Under the pieces are notes generated by a model. The model saw nothing but the letters and a program-made list of their open reading frames with translations. It was not told the DNA's origin and did no database searches. Shown in pieces: positions 11,421 to 21,610 of a stretch of 57,405 nucleotides of DNA. Both the position numbers and the translations under genes were made by a program. Location of the stretch: NCBI GenBank assembly GCA_000827265.1, contig KN834838.1, positions 34,024 to 91,428 of the forward strand, written 5' to 3'. Position 1 is the first letter of the stretch; each line of letters starts with the position of its first letter. This DNA is from Collybiopsis luxurians FD-317 M1 (taxonomy: Eukaryota; Basidiomycota; Agaricomycetes; Agaricales; Omphalotaceae).

Positions 11421-13478
11421 TTCGTAGAACAATAAACAGCACTGAATTCGAAGGAGGGAACAATGTGTATTATTCGTAGACTTCCTAGTTTGTGCACGGT
11501 GGACGCCGACTTTGATCTTCGTAATAAGTATCTCCCTATTTTCTCTAAATTTAGCTGATAGTGGTGCAAAATTCCTATAATGTATACATATTAGAATGAC
11601 TCAGAAAGACTAAAGAGAAGATTTTGGCCAGATTGTACCTTTATGTCAGTAGCAGCGATTCGGAACTCGTCTCCGCTGTTGCGATTGAAAGCATCACTGT
11701 CGAGACATGAATCTGTATACCGTTTGTCCCGTTTGATAGATAATAAATACAGCCATCCAAAATCCTTTCAGAGTTCAGCTATAATCTTTGAGCGTGAATA
11801 ACTATGCTGGGACATGATATACGCCAATTGCTTGTAGACTAAATTGGTAAGCTTGAACTTCGTCGGGAGACAAGCAAGTTTGAAATTGAGGGTGCGGTCG
11901 CTCGAGGTTCCTGAATTTGTTTACTAGGTCGCAATCAAGTAGCAAAGACATAGCATTATAGAGCGGTTCCTAGAGAATCAAGGAAGGAAATGGGACAGAG
12001 TGAACGTACGGAAGCTGCACTGGGATGACGTGGACGCTTGTTCCGTGCCGAACGTCGCCGAAGCCTGGTCAAAGCTATCCTTATCAACCCAAATTAGGTA
12101 ACAACTAACCTTCATTCGCGTAGATGCAAACCTATCATCAGTGTACGCTTTATGTACATCTCATGGGTGCTATATTTGGTATCTTGCTGGCTTCAGCGCT
12201 ATCATTATCTGTCCAAAGCTAGCATGCTGTTATTTTCTAATTGGGATGTCAACACAGAATTTCATTAAGGAGGTGTGTGATATGGTACGCGCATTCCATC
12301 TCGATATTTGTCTAAACTTTCTAGGCCAGGAGGCGGCGAGATCGAACACATCGTAAATCCCAGCGCGATGACGACGCGTACTTGTACCACGTGACGTGTC
12401 GCTTTATGCAAGCGCCAGCGGCCAACCCTGAACAGCCTTGAACGCCTACCACTATGAGCTGAGTCAAAGCTAAATCTCGCCCAGGCTCCGGCTTAACTAA
12501 CAAACGATGAACTCAAAAAAACTCGAAGTATCGGAAAGGCGTTCTCAGCTTACGAGCAAACTACTGGCAAAAGAAAACAACATCCAATGTAAGAACGGTT
12601 AAATTCCACGACCACATTGCCTTCCATCTTGCTTTAAAGACACCTAAGGAAACACATATTAGATGAAATCGATGCAGATATGGCATGGTCAACCCCAATG
12701 TTCAACAGCTTTAAATTCCTTCCGCAGGTACATAGTTACACCACTGATCGCCGTTTTGCGTACGCTCCAAGCGAAGTTCCAACAGGCCGTAATTGGAGCA
12801 ATTTACGAAACGCCTGGCTTGGCGAAGCCAATTCTTCTTGAAAGGGTTGCAACAATGTTGTTGCTGTTCTGTACTGCTCCTCAAGACTGCAAGAATGACG
12901 AGACGATGCAGTGCTCGACCGACTTGGCATTCGACCGGATTTCAGATTTTCCTGGCTCCCCGCTTCTCCTAGGCTCAATGATATTTCTTTGAATTCTCCA
13001 CTTGTGCTCGTTCACACTCGTACGAACCACGAAAAACCAAAGTGCTACGCGATAGTACCGAAAATCCCTTGGTTTAAAAAGCTATTTTCTTATCTAACCG
13101 ATTACTGGAAGGCAAGCGAACTGGAATTTAAAAAAAACGCAATCAAGATAAGGTCTAACTGGGTATACCCTACGCGACAATGAAGTAGGAGTCTGTTCAC
13201 CGGGGCTTGGCACTCTGAATAACGTAGACGACGATCGCAAGTGGCCTTCATATCAAAATTGAAGCCCGCTTCCGATACCCGATAAAAAGGTCCCGTCTTA
13301 CGTCTTGGTGTTAACCACTCCTTTCTCTCTTCCTCGCCTTCCTTCCCTCGAGGATTTTTAGCGCGTCTTTTTCTCGAAACCGGTTACGCTCTCTTTTCTG
13401 ACTTCGGACTCATCGCAGCGCGTTCTTTTTTTTCCCTCCAAGACTTCATTCACTCAACTTTTCTCAATACTGTCTTTC
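11421..13478. other. Intergenic, no supported gene
   Basis: About 2 kb between the divergently transcribed FunK1 and transporter genes. Open frames of 60-110 codons (for example 12663-12992 plus, and 12736-12978 minus with a Ser-rich start) overlap one another on opposite strands. They show no family motif. The last 150 bp before the transporter ATG is pyrimidine-rich (CTTTCTCTCTTCCTCGCCTTCC), as fungal core promoters often are. Confidence 0.45.
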
Positions 13479-15378
13479 ATGGTCTACGTAGAGTCAACCT
13501 CGCCGCCCAAAGTTAGCTCTTTGGCGAAGAGAATCCATGGCTGGTCTTGGCAAGCTGTGAGTCTTCGTATAGTATCAAAAATTCCAGCTTTCTGACCTTC
13601 TCTTTGTCAGTTTCCAATTGGAATGGGTACCGGGGCAGTCTACGTAACTCTTTCCGGACTCAAAGCGCACTCGTCTGCCCTTACAACTGTCGAAACTGTT
13701 TTTTATTTCTTGAACATGTCGCTGTTCCTTTTGAATACTATCACCCTTTTCGTCCAAGCAATCGGTCAGTATCATCAAGCTCCTAGGGAGCTACGTGCTG
13801 AATGTCGAGATCCTTTTAGTGTACCCGAGGCAAGCATGGCGACTTTTGAATGATCCTGTCAAAGGAATATTTGTTCCCCTGGTCGTGAGTTGAAAACATT
13901 CTGATGTATGGAATATCCACTCAATGGTCGTCTACATCAGGTTCTCTCTTTTGCCACCATCCTCATCGGTACGATAAATTACGCCGTTCCACCTGGGCAT
14001 ATCATGCCCGAGTACATATATGGCCTGTTCTGGTATGTCTGGTTTCTCGCTGATCCAAAAATGCATTCTGGAGAATCCTCTGCAGGGTATATGTCGGCTT
14101 TGCTTGTTTGACTTGCTTTCCGATGCTGATGATCTGGTTCAACAAACCTCACGATTTGACCCATTTCACTCCCGCCTACGCTTTTTTGGTATGAAGGCGT
14201 CTTTCTCATCCGTGATCATCTTCTTAACTGGTTCCCTCCAACAGATATTTCCAATGGTCAGTAATGTTCTGCAGACTTGTCCCACGATTAAATAACCGAA
14301 CGATTTTCGAATAAGATGTTAGTGGGAGTGGTTGCGTTCAATGTTCTCAAGACGATAAGCGCTACAGATACTCGAGCGGTTGGAGTTCTTGTGGTTGGAT
14401 ACTTCTTTCAAGGTGCGTGTCGTGCCCTTCTGGCACGTTCATTTCTATAATCTTATCCTTAGGAGTCGGATTCTTTATGACATTCTTCTATTTGTGTATA
14501 TATGTCATCCGAATAATGACAGTACGCCAAACTGTAATTATCCCTTCGGAATCTTGTTGCTTACTTTGGGCGCGTATAGACTGGATTCCTTGATGGACAT
14601 CAAGCCAATGGAGCTTTCGTCGCCTGCGGTGAGTGAAAATCTCAGCTCGAGTTCATCTGTCTGATCGATAAAACTGACGGCTGGTTAGGTCCCCCTGGAT
14701 TTACTGCTCTCGCCCTGTGAGTAACAGTGTTTAAGTACATCACGTCCACTCATAGCCGTTGTCTTTTACAACGACGACAGACTTAAGTTAGGCGAACATG
14801 CCAGGAATATGTAAGTAGTCGCTCTAGGATTCTTTTTCAAAAATTTCATACGCTCGCATTCTAATCACCTTTACAGCCTACCTGCTCACCAGCTCATTAG
14901 TCCAACTGCGGGCGAGATCTGGTACGCAACCAGCGTTCTGGCCGCAATCATGCTTTACGGGCTAGCGGTGTTCTTTTTCGTATTCGGAATCTTACCGTAC
15001 TGGTTCAAACTGCACAAACATCTCAATGAAATCCTTGGCTGCTGGGCCCTTACATTCCCGTGAGTGATCTCCATAAAAGAAAGAAACAAATCGATATCAC
15101 TGCATCGATCAATGCTTTGCAACAGGAACGTTGGTTGGATCTCCACTACGCGCGCTCTAGGAGACGTGTTCAACATCAAGGGGTTCTTTTACATTCATCT
15201 CGTCATGGCCATCCTAATGTGTGCGACTTGGACGATTCTCTTTATCCTGACGGTCACTGCGTTCTGGAAAGGCTTAATTTTCTGTTCCAAAGACGAGGAC
15301 GTGTTGAAGGACATAATCGTTGACGCGGATGAGCATGAGCAAGTTTTGCATGAATCCAAGGCAAGGACAATGGTATAA
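13479..15378 (+). CDS. TDT-family transporter (C4-dicarboxylate / malic acid / sulfite exporter type)
   Basis: Thirteen exons join without a stop to about 400 aa, the usual length for this family: 13479-13556, 13611-13764, 13820-13884, 13941-14032, 14086-14188, 14245-14256, 14316-14412, 14463-14521, 14580-14628, 14689-14716, 14781-14810, 14877-15059, 15126-15378. The opening WSWQAFPIGMGTGAVYV is the TDT first-helix signature. It continues with YPRQAWRLLNDPVKG, LSFATILIGTINYAV, HDLTHFTPAYAFLIFPMM, CGPPGFTAL and GWISTTRALG, each next to hydrophobic helices, so a ten-helix plasma-membrane carrier is expected. Family members (Mae1, Ssu1) move malate/dicarboxylates or export sulfite; the sequence does not settle the substrate. 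Exon 6 is only 12 nt. The start ATG is the first in frame after the pyrimidine-rich leader. The C-terminus is acidic and cytosolic in character. Confidence 0.88.
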
Positions 15379-15599
15379 ACACGACCTCCAGCTGCTGCTA
15401 TGGACTTTATGAAAATTTAGAATCGAATTTAGACGGATAGATATACACATAGGCATCGGACTCGAATAGAAAGCATAGACTGATAGTAGAATTTCATAGA
15501 ATATATTATAAACACTCTTTGGCTTATGTCGATTCCCCTAACCTTTTGGTGCTGCTCGCTCGGGTGCAGTGCAGACGTTTGGTGACCACGGACCGTCTC

Positions 15600-15810
15600 C
15601 TAGGGCGCGTATCATTCCGAAGTCGCAGTCTTCAAAGTTTCTATCACAAAGATGTGGGGTTCTTTCAATCTCTCGAGCGGCATCCCCAGCTGGACCCGGT
15701 AAAGAACGAAGCTTTCTGGATATTTCTGCGTTGTCTGGTTTACGGCTTGAATGTTGGACGTTTGCGCTGCAAGCATAAGGTGATATCTTGGGCCGTTCCG
15801 AGATGGAGCA
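15600..15810 (-). pseudogene. Truncated N-terminal relic of an F-box family gene
   Basis: Two minus-strand frames together match the N-terminus of the neighbouring F-box proteins. AQDITLCLQRKRPTFKP corresponds to the start with its Cys-x2-Cys segment. After a frame change, NAEISRKLRS...PAGD..REIERTPHLCDRNFEDCD corresponds to AELxxKLRSEFGPxG...EIERMLxLCxRDLEDY. Nothing after about residue 60 (coiled coil, F-box, repeats) is present before the transporter gene. It is a third, dead member of the minus-strand array, lying just downstream of the two intact genes. Confidence 0.65.
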
Positions 15811-16144
15811 CATCAGACGGGAGATTTCGTTTCATGCAGATCCATAGCGTACATTCGAGCGAGAGAATGCGTGCCATACTTGAGCTTCGTATTGAAGGCC
15901 TGCATTCGTGACGGCTATGAGAAAACCGAGTGACATTGCGAACGCTTATCACCCCACCTCTGTCATACCCCTCGCACCACGAACACGCAACAACTCCCTG
16001 TCCCCGCACGTCCGACTATCCTTGATAACAGCTATCGAGATCGAGCCTCAAGAAAATAGGAATGCATTCAATATTCTGTACACCGAGACACAGCTTTATC
16101 TAGTACATGAAAACGTTTCGGAGTAACGAACATAAGTTAGAAAA

Positions 16145-17821
16145 TCACAAATATTGTAAAACAATTTCTCCCCTCCCAGTAATGCTCACCCGCATTCCCA
16201 TCTTGTCAAGGACACGCAGCGGCGAATAAATAGCATTATCGACCTCCCGTTGATCGAAATGCAGCTTGAGAGAACGTAAACAGTCTTGGCCGAGCATGGC
16301 AGCGTAGTTGCGATCTGGTAGCCAACGAGATGAAACCATATCAACCATGGCTGCATCGTCGAATTCTTCGGAGTTAACCTTCAGAGAGAGGTGCTGCAGC
16401 TTGGGGAGCAGGGGAGAGCACCTAGTAGCCTGCTCGTCCAATTCCCCTCCTCGAAGATTAGATATGAGGTGGGCTGTGATCGGTCGTCGAACATTCATCA
16501 TCCGCGGATCGACGATACAAAGATCAACGATGGAAGGGAGGAGGTGGAAGATGAAGATGGGATCCAAATCAGAAATACCGATATCACTGATAGATAGGGA
16601 TGTAACAGTGCACGAAGATCTCCCTATGAACCCATGCAAGGCTTGCTTTGGCCATGGATGAACAGGCCCGCATGTCCCCGAGGTAATGTAAAGTTTCTTC
16701 AGAGAAGGGAGAGTATAAGACTGGAATATCGCCTCCAAAAAGCTAGACGCGCTGGAAGGATTCTCCAAGTCCAATCGAAGCGACTCGACCTTGTCCGACT
16801 TGATATGGGCAGTCGGTGATGAGCGAAAATAGGCCGCTTCATGACGCGACTGTATAAGGTCCAGATGAGATGCATTGGGGCACAGCATCAGGATTTGAGT
16901 TGGTTCAGCGGTCAAGATGCATCGCAGGGATGTGAGCTGGCTCAGAGGAAATATAAAACTGGGAGTCGATGAGGGAGTACTAAGAGACCGAAGCATGGGA
17001 ACGTCGCCGAAATGGATTATATCGTCCGAATGCGACAGATCTAAGCTTTCAAGTATAAGAAAGGACAGATTAGTTTGGGAGAAGGGTTCTTGGTCCGAAA
17101 GCGTGGGGCTGCCGAAATACGAAAATGATTGCCAGCGGTGTACATGCTCCATGAGGAGACCCCAAAAAGCTAAGTCTGAACTGAATGATCCCTCGCGTTC
17201 GTCCTGGAAAACAATGACCTGGATGGTAAGGGGATGATGAGCGGATCTCGCAAGATAGTGCCGAAGGATGGACAAAAATTTCTCCGAAATCGCGCTATTT
17301 GTAGTGGGTAGGATCATGATCATCAAATTGGACCAAAGCCTGGTAGATGACGGGACCAAGGCCAGTTGACGCCACCGAGAACAAACCGCGCTGATGGACA
17401 GCGCCGGAAGGCAATGTCGAGATGACGAAACTCCGTGAAGAAACGGAGGAGCGTGTTCGTCTCCCGGATGCTGCGTTATATAATTACTGGCATGAGTGAA
17501 CTCGAAGATTCGGAATAACAGTTCATTAGGGAGCTTTCTGACAGGGGACAAAAGGGAGCGAAGTTTGGCTCGATAGTCGCGAAGGCGCTCCTTCTGTGCG
17601 CGGAGATACAACATTTGTGACTGAAGTCGTACCAATTCAGCGTCGTAGTCCTCAAGGTCTCTATCACAAGAAAGCAGCATCCTTTTGATCTGTTGAACAT
17701 CAACCCCAGTAGGACCGAATTCTGAACGAAGCTTCCCGGTTAACTCTGCAGTATTCAACGTAATTCGGGGAGTAAATGCTTCGCCTCTGCACCGCGAGCA
17801 GTGAATTGGATTCTGGGTCAT
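16145..17821 (-). CDS. F-box family protein (558 aa, single exon)
   Basis: One uninterrupted frame from ATG. Residues about 8-25 carry a conserved CSRCRGEAFTPRITLNTAEL-like segment with a Cys-x2-Cys pair. Residues about 40-85 are charged and helical (coiled-coil-like, DLEDYDAELVRLQSQ). An F-box follows (LSPVRKLPNELLFRIFEF) with the downstream VCSRWRQLALVPSSTRLW. The rest is made of irregular leucine-rich strands (ESLDLSHSDD, LRSLSTPSS, TSLSISDIGISD) typical of basidiomycete F-box/LRR-like proteins, and ends in a WLPDRNYAAM block and RVLDKMGMRV. F-box proteins recruit targets to SCF ubiquitin ligases through Skp1; the target here is unknown. It lies head-to-tail about 0.3 kb from a close paralogue on the same strand. 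Confidence 0.85.
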   Translation of the reverse strand: MTQNPIHCSRCRGEAFTPRITLNTAELTGKLRSEFGPTGVDVQQIKRMLLSCDRDLEDYDAELVRLQSQMLYLRAQKERLRDYRAKLRSLLSPVRKLPNELLFRIFEFTHASNYITQHPGDEHAPPFLHGVSSSRHCLPALSISAVCSRWRQLALVPSSTRLWSNLMIMILPTTNSAISEKFLSILRHYLARSAHHPLTIQVIVFQDEREGSFSSDLAFWGLLMEHVHRWQSFSYFGSPTLSDQEPFSQTNLSFLILESLDLSHSDDIIHFGDVPMLRSLSTPSSTPSFIFPLSQLTSLRCILTAEPTQILMLCPNASHLDLIQSRHEAAYFRSSPTAHIKSDKVESLRLDLENPSSASSFLEAIFQSYTLPSLKKLYITSGTCGPVHPWPKQALHGFIGRSSCTVTSLSISDIGISDLDPIFIFHLLPSIVDLCIVDPRMMNVRRPITAHLISNLRGGELDEQATRCSPLLPKLQHLSLKVNSEEFDDAAMVDMVSSRWLPDRNYAAMLGQDCLRSLKLHFDQREVDNAIYSPLRVLDKMGMRVSITGRGEIVLQYL

Positions 17822-17896
17822 TTTGGAGAGCTATGAAGGGCGTCAGATAGATTATTTGGTTTCGTACGGGTATCTAGCGCACTTTCGAAAGGAGAA

Positions 17897-17902
17897 ACGC
17901 GT
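17897..17902. promoter_or_regulatory. MluI-box-like ACGCGT upstream of F-box gene 1
   Basis: AAACGCGTCT lies 76 bp upstream of the ATG. The same ten bases occur 73 bp upstream of the neighbouring paralogue. ACGCGT is the palindromic MluI cell-cycle box bound by MBF in yeasts. Its role here is an inference from position and conservation. Confidence 0.4.
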
Positions 17903-18127
17903 CTGAAATCACGAGGCCCAAGTTGCGCCCGTGGTGATGAGAATGGAAGGAAGGAAACCCACTAGCGTTGATTGTTTGTTGATTGTGGCGAGTTATCTTG
18001 CCTTTCTCACGCCCTGAACGCAGGTTACCGAAATCGACCCTCCACCAGGCCACCCAAAAACAGCTCCGTTAGATGCTTTCAAAGAACTATGATACGCGAA
18101 AGAGTAATAGCAAGAAACAATTGAATA

Positions 18128-19795
18128 TTACACATCGAATCCCTTCGCCCCAGTAACTTTTACCTGCAAACCCATCCTCTCCAGAGCACGCAGGGGAGAA
18201 TAGATAGTGTTATTTACCTTCCGCCTTAAGAAACGAAGCTCGAATGACCGCAAGTTATCTACGCCCACCGTAGCCGCGTGTTCCGGGTAGGGTGACCAAC
18301 GAGACAATACCATTTTGACCGTGCCAGCATCGTCAAATGTTTCTCCACCAACGTCCAGTAACAGATGTCGCAACCTTGGGAGAACAGGTAAAGCGCTAGC
18401 GTCCGATCCACTTTCCTGAAGATGAGATATGAGACGGTTCGTGATGAAACCTGGAACTTCGGTCGTAATCCACGAGTCAAAGAGCTCAAGGTTCATTATG
18501 GAGGGCATAAGGTGGAAGATGTAAATCAGGTCCGAATCCGAGATGCCAAGGCTACTGATGGACAACGATGTAATGGAGCAGGAGGATCGTGATATGAACC
18601 CATGGAAGGATTGTCTCGGCCATGAAAAAACAATGCTTGGAAACATGAAAAGGTGGAGTTCCGTCACGGCAGGGAGTGTATACGACTCGAAGACAGCTTC
18701 TAGAAATTTTGAATCGATCGAATGATTGAAGAGAGTCAGGTCAAGATAATTGACTTTATGAGATTTGACCTGAGGTGTGGGCAATGAGTTGGAATACGCT
18801 CCTTGGTTCCGTAACTGCAAAAGGTATAAACGGGAAACATTGGGGCATAATGCGAGAACCTTGGTCGGCTCCTGAGGTAGTGTGCACTTCAATGACGTGA
18901 TTTGACCCAGTGGTAACGCCGGATTCAGTGTTGATGAAGAAGTGTGGAGCGAACGAAGCATTGGGGCATCTCGAAAGAGAGAAACATCTTCCGAGTCTGG
19001 CACATCTAGGTGCTCGAGGACAGGAAAATGAAGATCATTCTCGGAAAAGGCCTTCTGCGCCGATAGCCTGTAGTCTCCCGTATAGGAAAATGATTTCCAA
19101 CGGTACATATTCTGGATGAGAAGATCAAAAACAGTTCGATCCAATTCGGCGGTCCTATTTAAATCATGGGAGGTATTGATTTTGAGAGTTAGAGGATAAT
19201 GAGAAGACATCTCTAGGTAGTGCTTCAGAGTGGAGAGGGACGCCTTTGAAACGGAGCCTTCGATGGTCGGGAAGAGCGAAATCTGAATCCTAGACCAAAG
19301 TCTGGCAGACGACGGAGATAAGGCGAGCATACGCCATCGAGAGCACACTGCGCTAATGGATAGCGCCGAAAGGTCCTTTATTAATGATGTCGATGGCGGC
19401 GGAAGTGCGTCCGGGTCTTCTTCGTCATTTTCATCTTCAGCATACTCCAATATTCTATTTCTATCACGCGTAAACTCGAAAATCCGAAGCAGAAGCTCAT
19501 TGGGGAGCTTCCTGATAGGTGATAGGAGAGACCGAAGCTTGGCTCTGTGGTCGCAGAGGCGCTGCTTTTGGGCATCAAGATAAAATATCAGAGCGCGAAG
19601 TCGTGCCATTTCGGCCTTGTAGTCCTCGAGGTCTCTAGCACAAAGTACCAGCATCCTTTCAATCTCGTTGCAGTTGACCCCAGAAGGACCGAATTCTGTG
19701 CGAAGTTTTCTGAATAATTCTGCACTGTTCAAGGTGACACGCGGTTGGAAAGCTGGGCCCCTGCATCGAAAGCACAAGGTCGTGTCTTGGTTCAT
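18128..19795 (-). CDS. F-box family protein (555 aa, single exon), parent of the 46.8-kb copy
   Basis: The layout is the same as in its neighbour: CFRCRGPAFQPRVTLNSAEL at the N-terminus, a helical stretch with CARDLEDYKAEMARLRA, an F-box LSPIRKLPNELLLRIFEF, an acidic Asp/Glu insert (about residues 115-130) absent from the neighbour, VCSRWRMLALSPSSARLW, leucine-rich strands, then FDDAGTVKMVLSRW and RALERMGLQVKVTG. A substrate-receptor role in an SCF complex is the family expectation. The pseudogene at 46848-48503 matches this gene along its whole length, including promoter and 3' flank, so this is its closest relative in the window. Confidence 0.85.
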   Translation of the reverse strand: MNQDTTLCFRCRGPAFQPRVTLNSAELFRKLRTEFGPSGVNCNEIERMLVLCARDLEDYKAEMARLRALIFYLDAQKQRLCDHRAKLRSLLSPIRKLPNELLLRIFEFTRDRNRILEYAEDENDEEDPDALPPPSTSLIKDLSALSISAVCSRWRMLALSPSSARLWSRIQISLFPTIEGSVSKASLSTLKHYLEMSSHYPLTLKINTSHDLNRTAELDRTVFDLLIQNMYRWKSFSYTGDYRLSAQKAFSENDLHFPVLEHLDVPDSEDVSLFRDAPMLRSLHTSSSTLNPALPLGQITSLKCTLPQEPTKVLALCPNVSRLYLLQLRNQGAYSNSLPTPQVKSHKVNYLDLTLFNHSIDSKFLEAVFESYTLPAVTELHLFMFPSIVFSWPRQSFHGFISRSSCSITSLSISSLGISDSDLIYIFHLMPSIMNLELFDSWITTEVPGFITNRLISHLQESGSDASALPVLPRLRHLLLDVGGETFDDAGTVKMVLSRWSPYPEHAATVGVDNLRSFELRFLRRKVNNTIYSPLRALERMGLQVKVTGAKGFDV

Positions 19796-19867
19796 TTTAT
19801 AGATCTAGAGCGTGCCATATGAATCATCTGATTTCATTCAAATTTTTAACGCACCTTTGAGTGAAAA

Positions 19868-19873
19868 ACGCGT
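19868..19873. promoter_or_regulatory. MluI-box-like ACGCGT upstream of F-box gene 2
   Basis: AAACGCGTCT lies 73 bp upstream of the ATG, in the same place as in the neighbouring gene. In the 46.8-kb pseudogene copy the matching site reads GAGGCGT, so the box is lost there. Confidence 0.4.
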
Positions 19874-20217
19874 CTCAAGGCGCAAGATTTGTCTCGAGTT
19901 TGCGTTCGTGACGGCGATGAGTTGGCAATGAAGATTGAGTGAAGCGCTCATGAGCGTCTGTATTCTTGCGGTCTCACGGTCCCGGCCCGGCACGCTCGTC
20001 AACGAAGATTCGGACAAGGCAGTGGATGACTTCCCGTAGAAATTAACAGTTCGAAAAGAGAATCAAGCAAGCTCCGAAAAAGCTGTCTAATTAGATTAAT
20101 TGTCGGATTAATTGTCTTATCGTTCCCGCAATAATTTTAATCGAAGCCTTATCATCACATGTCTCTGTTGATCCCACTTCGTTCGAGTCCTTTGTCTTTC
20201 AACTTTACTGAAGCGTT

Positions 20218-21575
20218 ATGGAGCAGCTTTGCCTCACCTTCCAGCAGCAGACAGAGCAGGAAGAGGAGGAACAACAACTCCTAGATCTGATTATTCTTGC
20301 AGCTGTAGCTTTCGGTATCCTGAATAATGAAGATGAATGCATCCGCCGCATGAATCCATCATGTCTTTACCTTACTCGACCTCAGTTAATGCCACATCCT
20401 TGCCTGGAGTCACCATGGATTCGCCTCTGGCAGGGACAAGATGACTGTGCCTTCATTACCACAATGGGCTTAGATGTTGCAACATTTCATTTCATTCTTG
20501 AGGGTCATGGTCATTTCGCAGATGTTTGGGACAGTACACCCATTCCCCGTGGTGATGTGTCCCAGGCAGCTGCTCCTCGAGTTGGAATGAGGTCTTTAGA
20601 TGCAGCTGGTGCTCTAGGTTTAGTCTTACACTACCTTGGCTCAGCCATTCACGAAGTTCAACTGCAGCAAATCTTTGCCATTGTTCCATCAGTTCTCACT
20701 CGATATCTCCATTTCTCCCTTGATATTCTTTTGGCTACACTCCGTAAAATGAAAGAGGCGAGGATCGCTCTACCTGAAACTCAAGATGAATATGAAGAGT
20801 TGTCCTTATTGGTCGTAGCTTGTCATCCTCTGCTTGAAGGAGCATTCAGTTCAATTGATGGCCTCGCTCTTCCTGCACAAGTGTCAGATGATCCAGAGAT
20901 TGAGAATGCCACATATAATGGCTGGAAAACAGACCATACTATCACAAATGTACTGATGTTTTCTCTGAAAGGTTAATCCCTTCTGCACATATTTTCTTAC
21001 TCTGGCAAATTACTGACAATTTTTCTTGGTAAGGGATTATCATTGATGCCATTTTGAATGCTCCAGGAAGCTGGCATGACACTCACACAGCGAAACCAAT
21101 CTTTCAGTGACTACATGATCAAGTACCTGAAGGATTTTATGTTGTTTCCAACACTGCTTTTCCTTGAGGCCCTACTAGTATCAAAGGAAAAATCAAGGCA
21201 CCGATGAAAGGAGGTGAGTGCATTCCATCAGACCCAGCCAAGCAGGATCATATCATGGCATTCAATCGCCAGCTGCTTTCATACCGTCAGACAGCGGAAT
21301 GGGGTATGAGAACCATGCAAGGCTCTTTTGGACATCTGCATGTACCATTAAATATCAACTCAGATGCAGCGCGTCACACTTTGCTGGAGATCTGCTGCCG
21401 CTTATTCAATGTACGATCTAACTGTGTTGGTATCAATCAGATTCGTACAGTCTATTTACCTACTTGGCAAGCATTGGAGGATGATCAATTGTGGAATAAT
21501 CTTGGTGATATGATGTTTGGAGAGATTCGGCGCAAAGATCGTGTTGCTCGATATCATGTACTACCTATCCAGTAG
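20218..21575 (+). pseudogene. PIF/Harbinger (HARBI1-like, DDE_Tnp_4) transposase, dead copy
   Basis: Exon 1 (20218-20971) and exon 2 (21034-21575) join in frame through a 62-nt intron. The first catalytic aspartate lies in FSSIDGLALP. NAPGSWHDTHTAKPIF follows. Where the family has an ADTAFP-like second aspartate this copy has SNTAFP. The glutamate lies in RQTAEWGMRTMQGSFG. Two TGA codons at 21108-21110 and 21165-21167 interrupt exon 2, the second directly after AFP where arginine is usual. With two stops and the Asp-to-Asn change it cannot be catalytic. It is otherwise full length (about 430 codons), ending with the typical INQIRTVYLPTW block. An intact relative could in principle still mobilise it. 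Confidence 0.82.
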
Positions 21576-21610
21576 ATATATAGTATGTAAAATCAACTTT
21601 GAACAAATAC

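Noticed and set aside
12736..12978. Ser-rich 80-codon minus-strand frame
   Set aside because: Does not start with ATG, overlaps another open frame, and shows no motif or splice partner.
15519..15911. 130-codon plus-strand frame after the transporter
   Set aside because: Overlaps the minus-strand F-box relic, which has recognisable family similarity; the plus frame has none.
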